DNA from: Bacillus sp. AFS041924
GTDB lineage: Bacteria; Bacillota; Bacilli; Bacillales; Bacillaceae_G
Assembly (NCBI RefSeq): GCF_002577195.1
Contig: NZ_NULG01000094.1
Span: 1 to 64,000, forward strand
DNA length: 64,000 nucleotides
Direction: 5' to 3'
Below the pieces are notes generated by a model. The model saw nothing but the letters and a program-made list of their open reading frames with translations, did not search any database and was not told the origin of the DNA. Within the stretch, counting starts at the first letter, position 1. Every line of letters starts with the position of its first letter. Both the position numbers and the translations under genes were made by a program. Positions 63,532 to 64,000 of this stretch are shown piece by piece.

Positions 63532-64000
63532 TTACGCCCGATGCCTTTGAATAAACACATTCTCTTTATAATTTTTTAACATGCCTCTTTCTCTCAAATA
63601 TTCCTTAAAGTACAGATTCGCTTCTTTTCGCTCATCATAAGGGTTCTTTGAAAGTACAAATCCTAATTTATCTTCCTTTTGAAGTTCAACACCTGACATA
63701 TATAAATGAATTTTATGTTGGTGATAGATTTCTTTTAACGGCTCCATGAAATTAATCGCGAACGCAGATAGCATTTTCATTTCCGTATCGAATGTAAACC
63801 TTGTAACATAAGATAAATCTACGAATATTACCCCAATAAAGCCAGTATTGGAAATTTCGGCCCTTACTGTTTTTTCATTGTTTAAGTGTCCAATCTCACG
63901 AAGATATTCAATAAAATAACGAATACCTTCTTCTTTCTCGAATGGCTTTTTTGATAAAATTAGTCCAATTTTCTTTTCTGTACGTAAATATTCACATGTT
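63532..64000 (-). CDS. Partial gene with internal repeat, running off the right edge
   Basis: The frame stays open from its stop at 63532 to the window edge (156 codons), so the start lies outside; an internal ATG at 63780 is not a convincing start. Two similar units are visible: KKIGLILSKKPFEKEEGIRYF and IEYLREIGHLNN versus DKLGFVLSKNPYDERKEANLYF and KEYLRERGMLKN. They share the core K(I/L)G..LSK.P(F/Y)....YF.EYLRE.G.L.N. The repeat is real; I do not know the family. Confidence 0.65.
   Translation of the reverse strand, partial: TCEYLRTEKKIGLILSKKPFEKEEGIRYFIEYLREIGHLNNEKTVRAEISNTGFIGVIFVDLSYVTRFTFDTEMKMLSAFAINFMEPLKEIYHQHKIHLYMSGVELQKEDKLGFVLSKNPYDERKEANLYFKEYLRERGMLKNYKENVFIQRHRA

Noticed and set aside
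1-64000. CRISPR array, restriction-modification, phage or biosynthetic cluster
   Set aside because: No regularly spaced repeats, no Cas, methylase-nuclease pair, phage structural or NRPS/PKS genes are visible.

Overview
The window is AT-rich DNA from a low-GC, endospore-forming member of the Bacillota, most likely a Bacillaceae genus close to Bacillus/Gottfriedia. The reasons are strong GGAGG-type ribosome binding sites, sigma-A promoters with 17-base spacers, CcpA-type cre sites, a spore-coat transglutaminase (Tgl), and Bacillus-type small families (YqxD/YaiI, YngK, RluF, DUF1992). The genus is an inference; no rRNA or other marker is present.

Left part (1-22.7 kb): ordinary, mixed-strand accessory and housekeeping genes. 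These include acetyltransferases, a short pyruvate kinase, a serine hydrolase, a TRIC-type channel, an EamA transporter, an unusual UvrA-like ATPase, a YngK-like glycosidase, RecQ, RluF, an ankyrin protein, pyroglutamyl peptidase and Tgl. Decayed genes sit between them: a transposase tail at the left edge, a polysaccharide deacetylase tail facing a UgtP-like glycosyltransferase tail, and a PxpC/KipA tail next to pcp. A compact locus at 10.65-10.92 kb looks like a type I toxin-antitoxin system: a 35-residue membrane peptide with a convergent antisense RNA that has its own near-consensus promoter.

Centre (22.9-51.8 kb): a large carbohydrate locus, all on the minus strand. GH94 (1113 aa, matching 1,2-beta-oligoglucan phosphorylase), GH3 beta-glucosidase and a GH144-like enzyme together point to beta-1,2-glucan/sophoro-oligosaccharide use. 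They are joined by two related sugar-binding lipoproteins, a roughly 990-residue binding protein with sugar-binding-like N-terminal domains, two pairs of ABC permeases without an ATPase, an NHL-TPR-Yip1 membrane protein, a secreted DUF5696 protein and two tandem GH35-like enzymes. A LacI-family regulator closes the locus. Five copies of the palindrome GAAACGTTTC lie upstream of four transcription units. In three of these units the operator is just downstream of a sigma-A promoter that overlaps a cre-like site, so substrate-specific and CcpA control appear to be layered.

Next to it (52-57.6 kb): two Gfo/Idh/MocA dehydrogenases, two xylose-isomerase-like TIM-barrel proteins and a ThuA protein under an AraC regulator. 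This gene set is typical of 3-keto-glycoside (levoglucosan or ThuAB type) catabolism: oxidise at C3, eliminate the glycosidic bond, rehydrate, reduce.

Right part (57.7-64 kb): small accessory genes (DUF1992, a HipA-like kinase, an XRE regulator with a membrane partner, an exonuclease/endonuclease/phosphatase-fold protein) and a repeat-containing gene that runs off the right edge.
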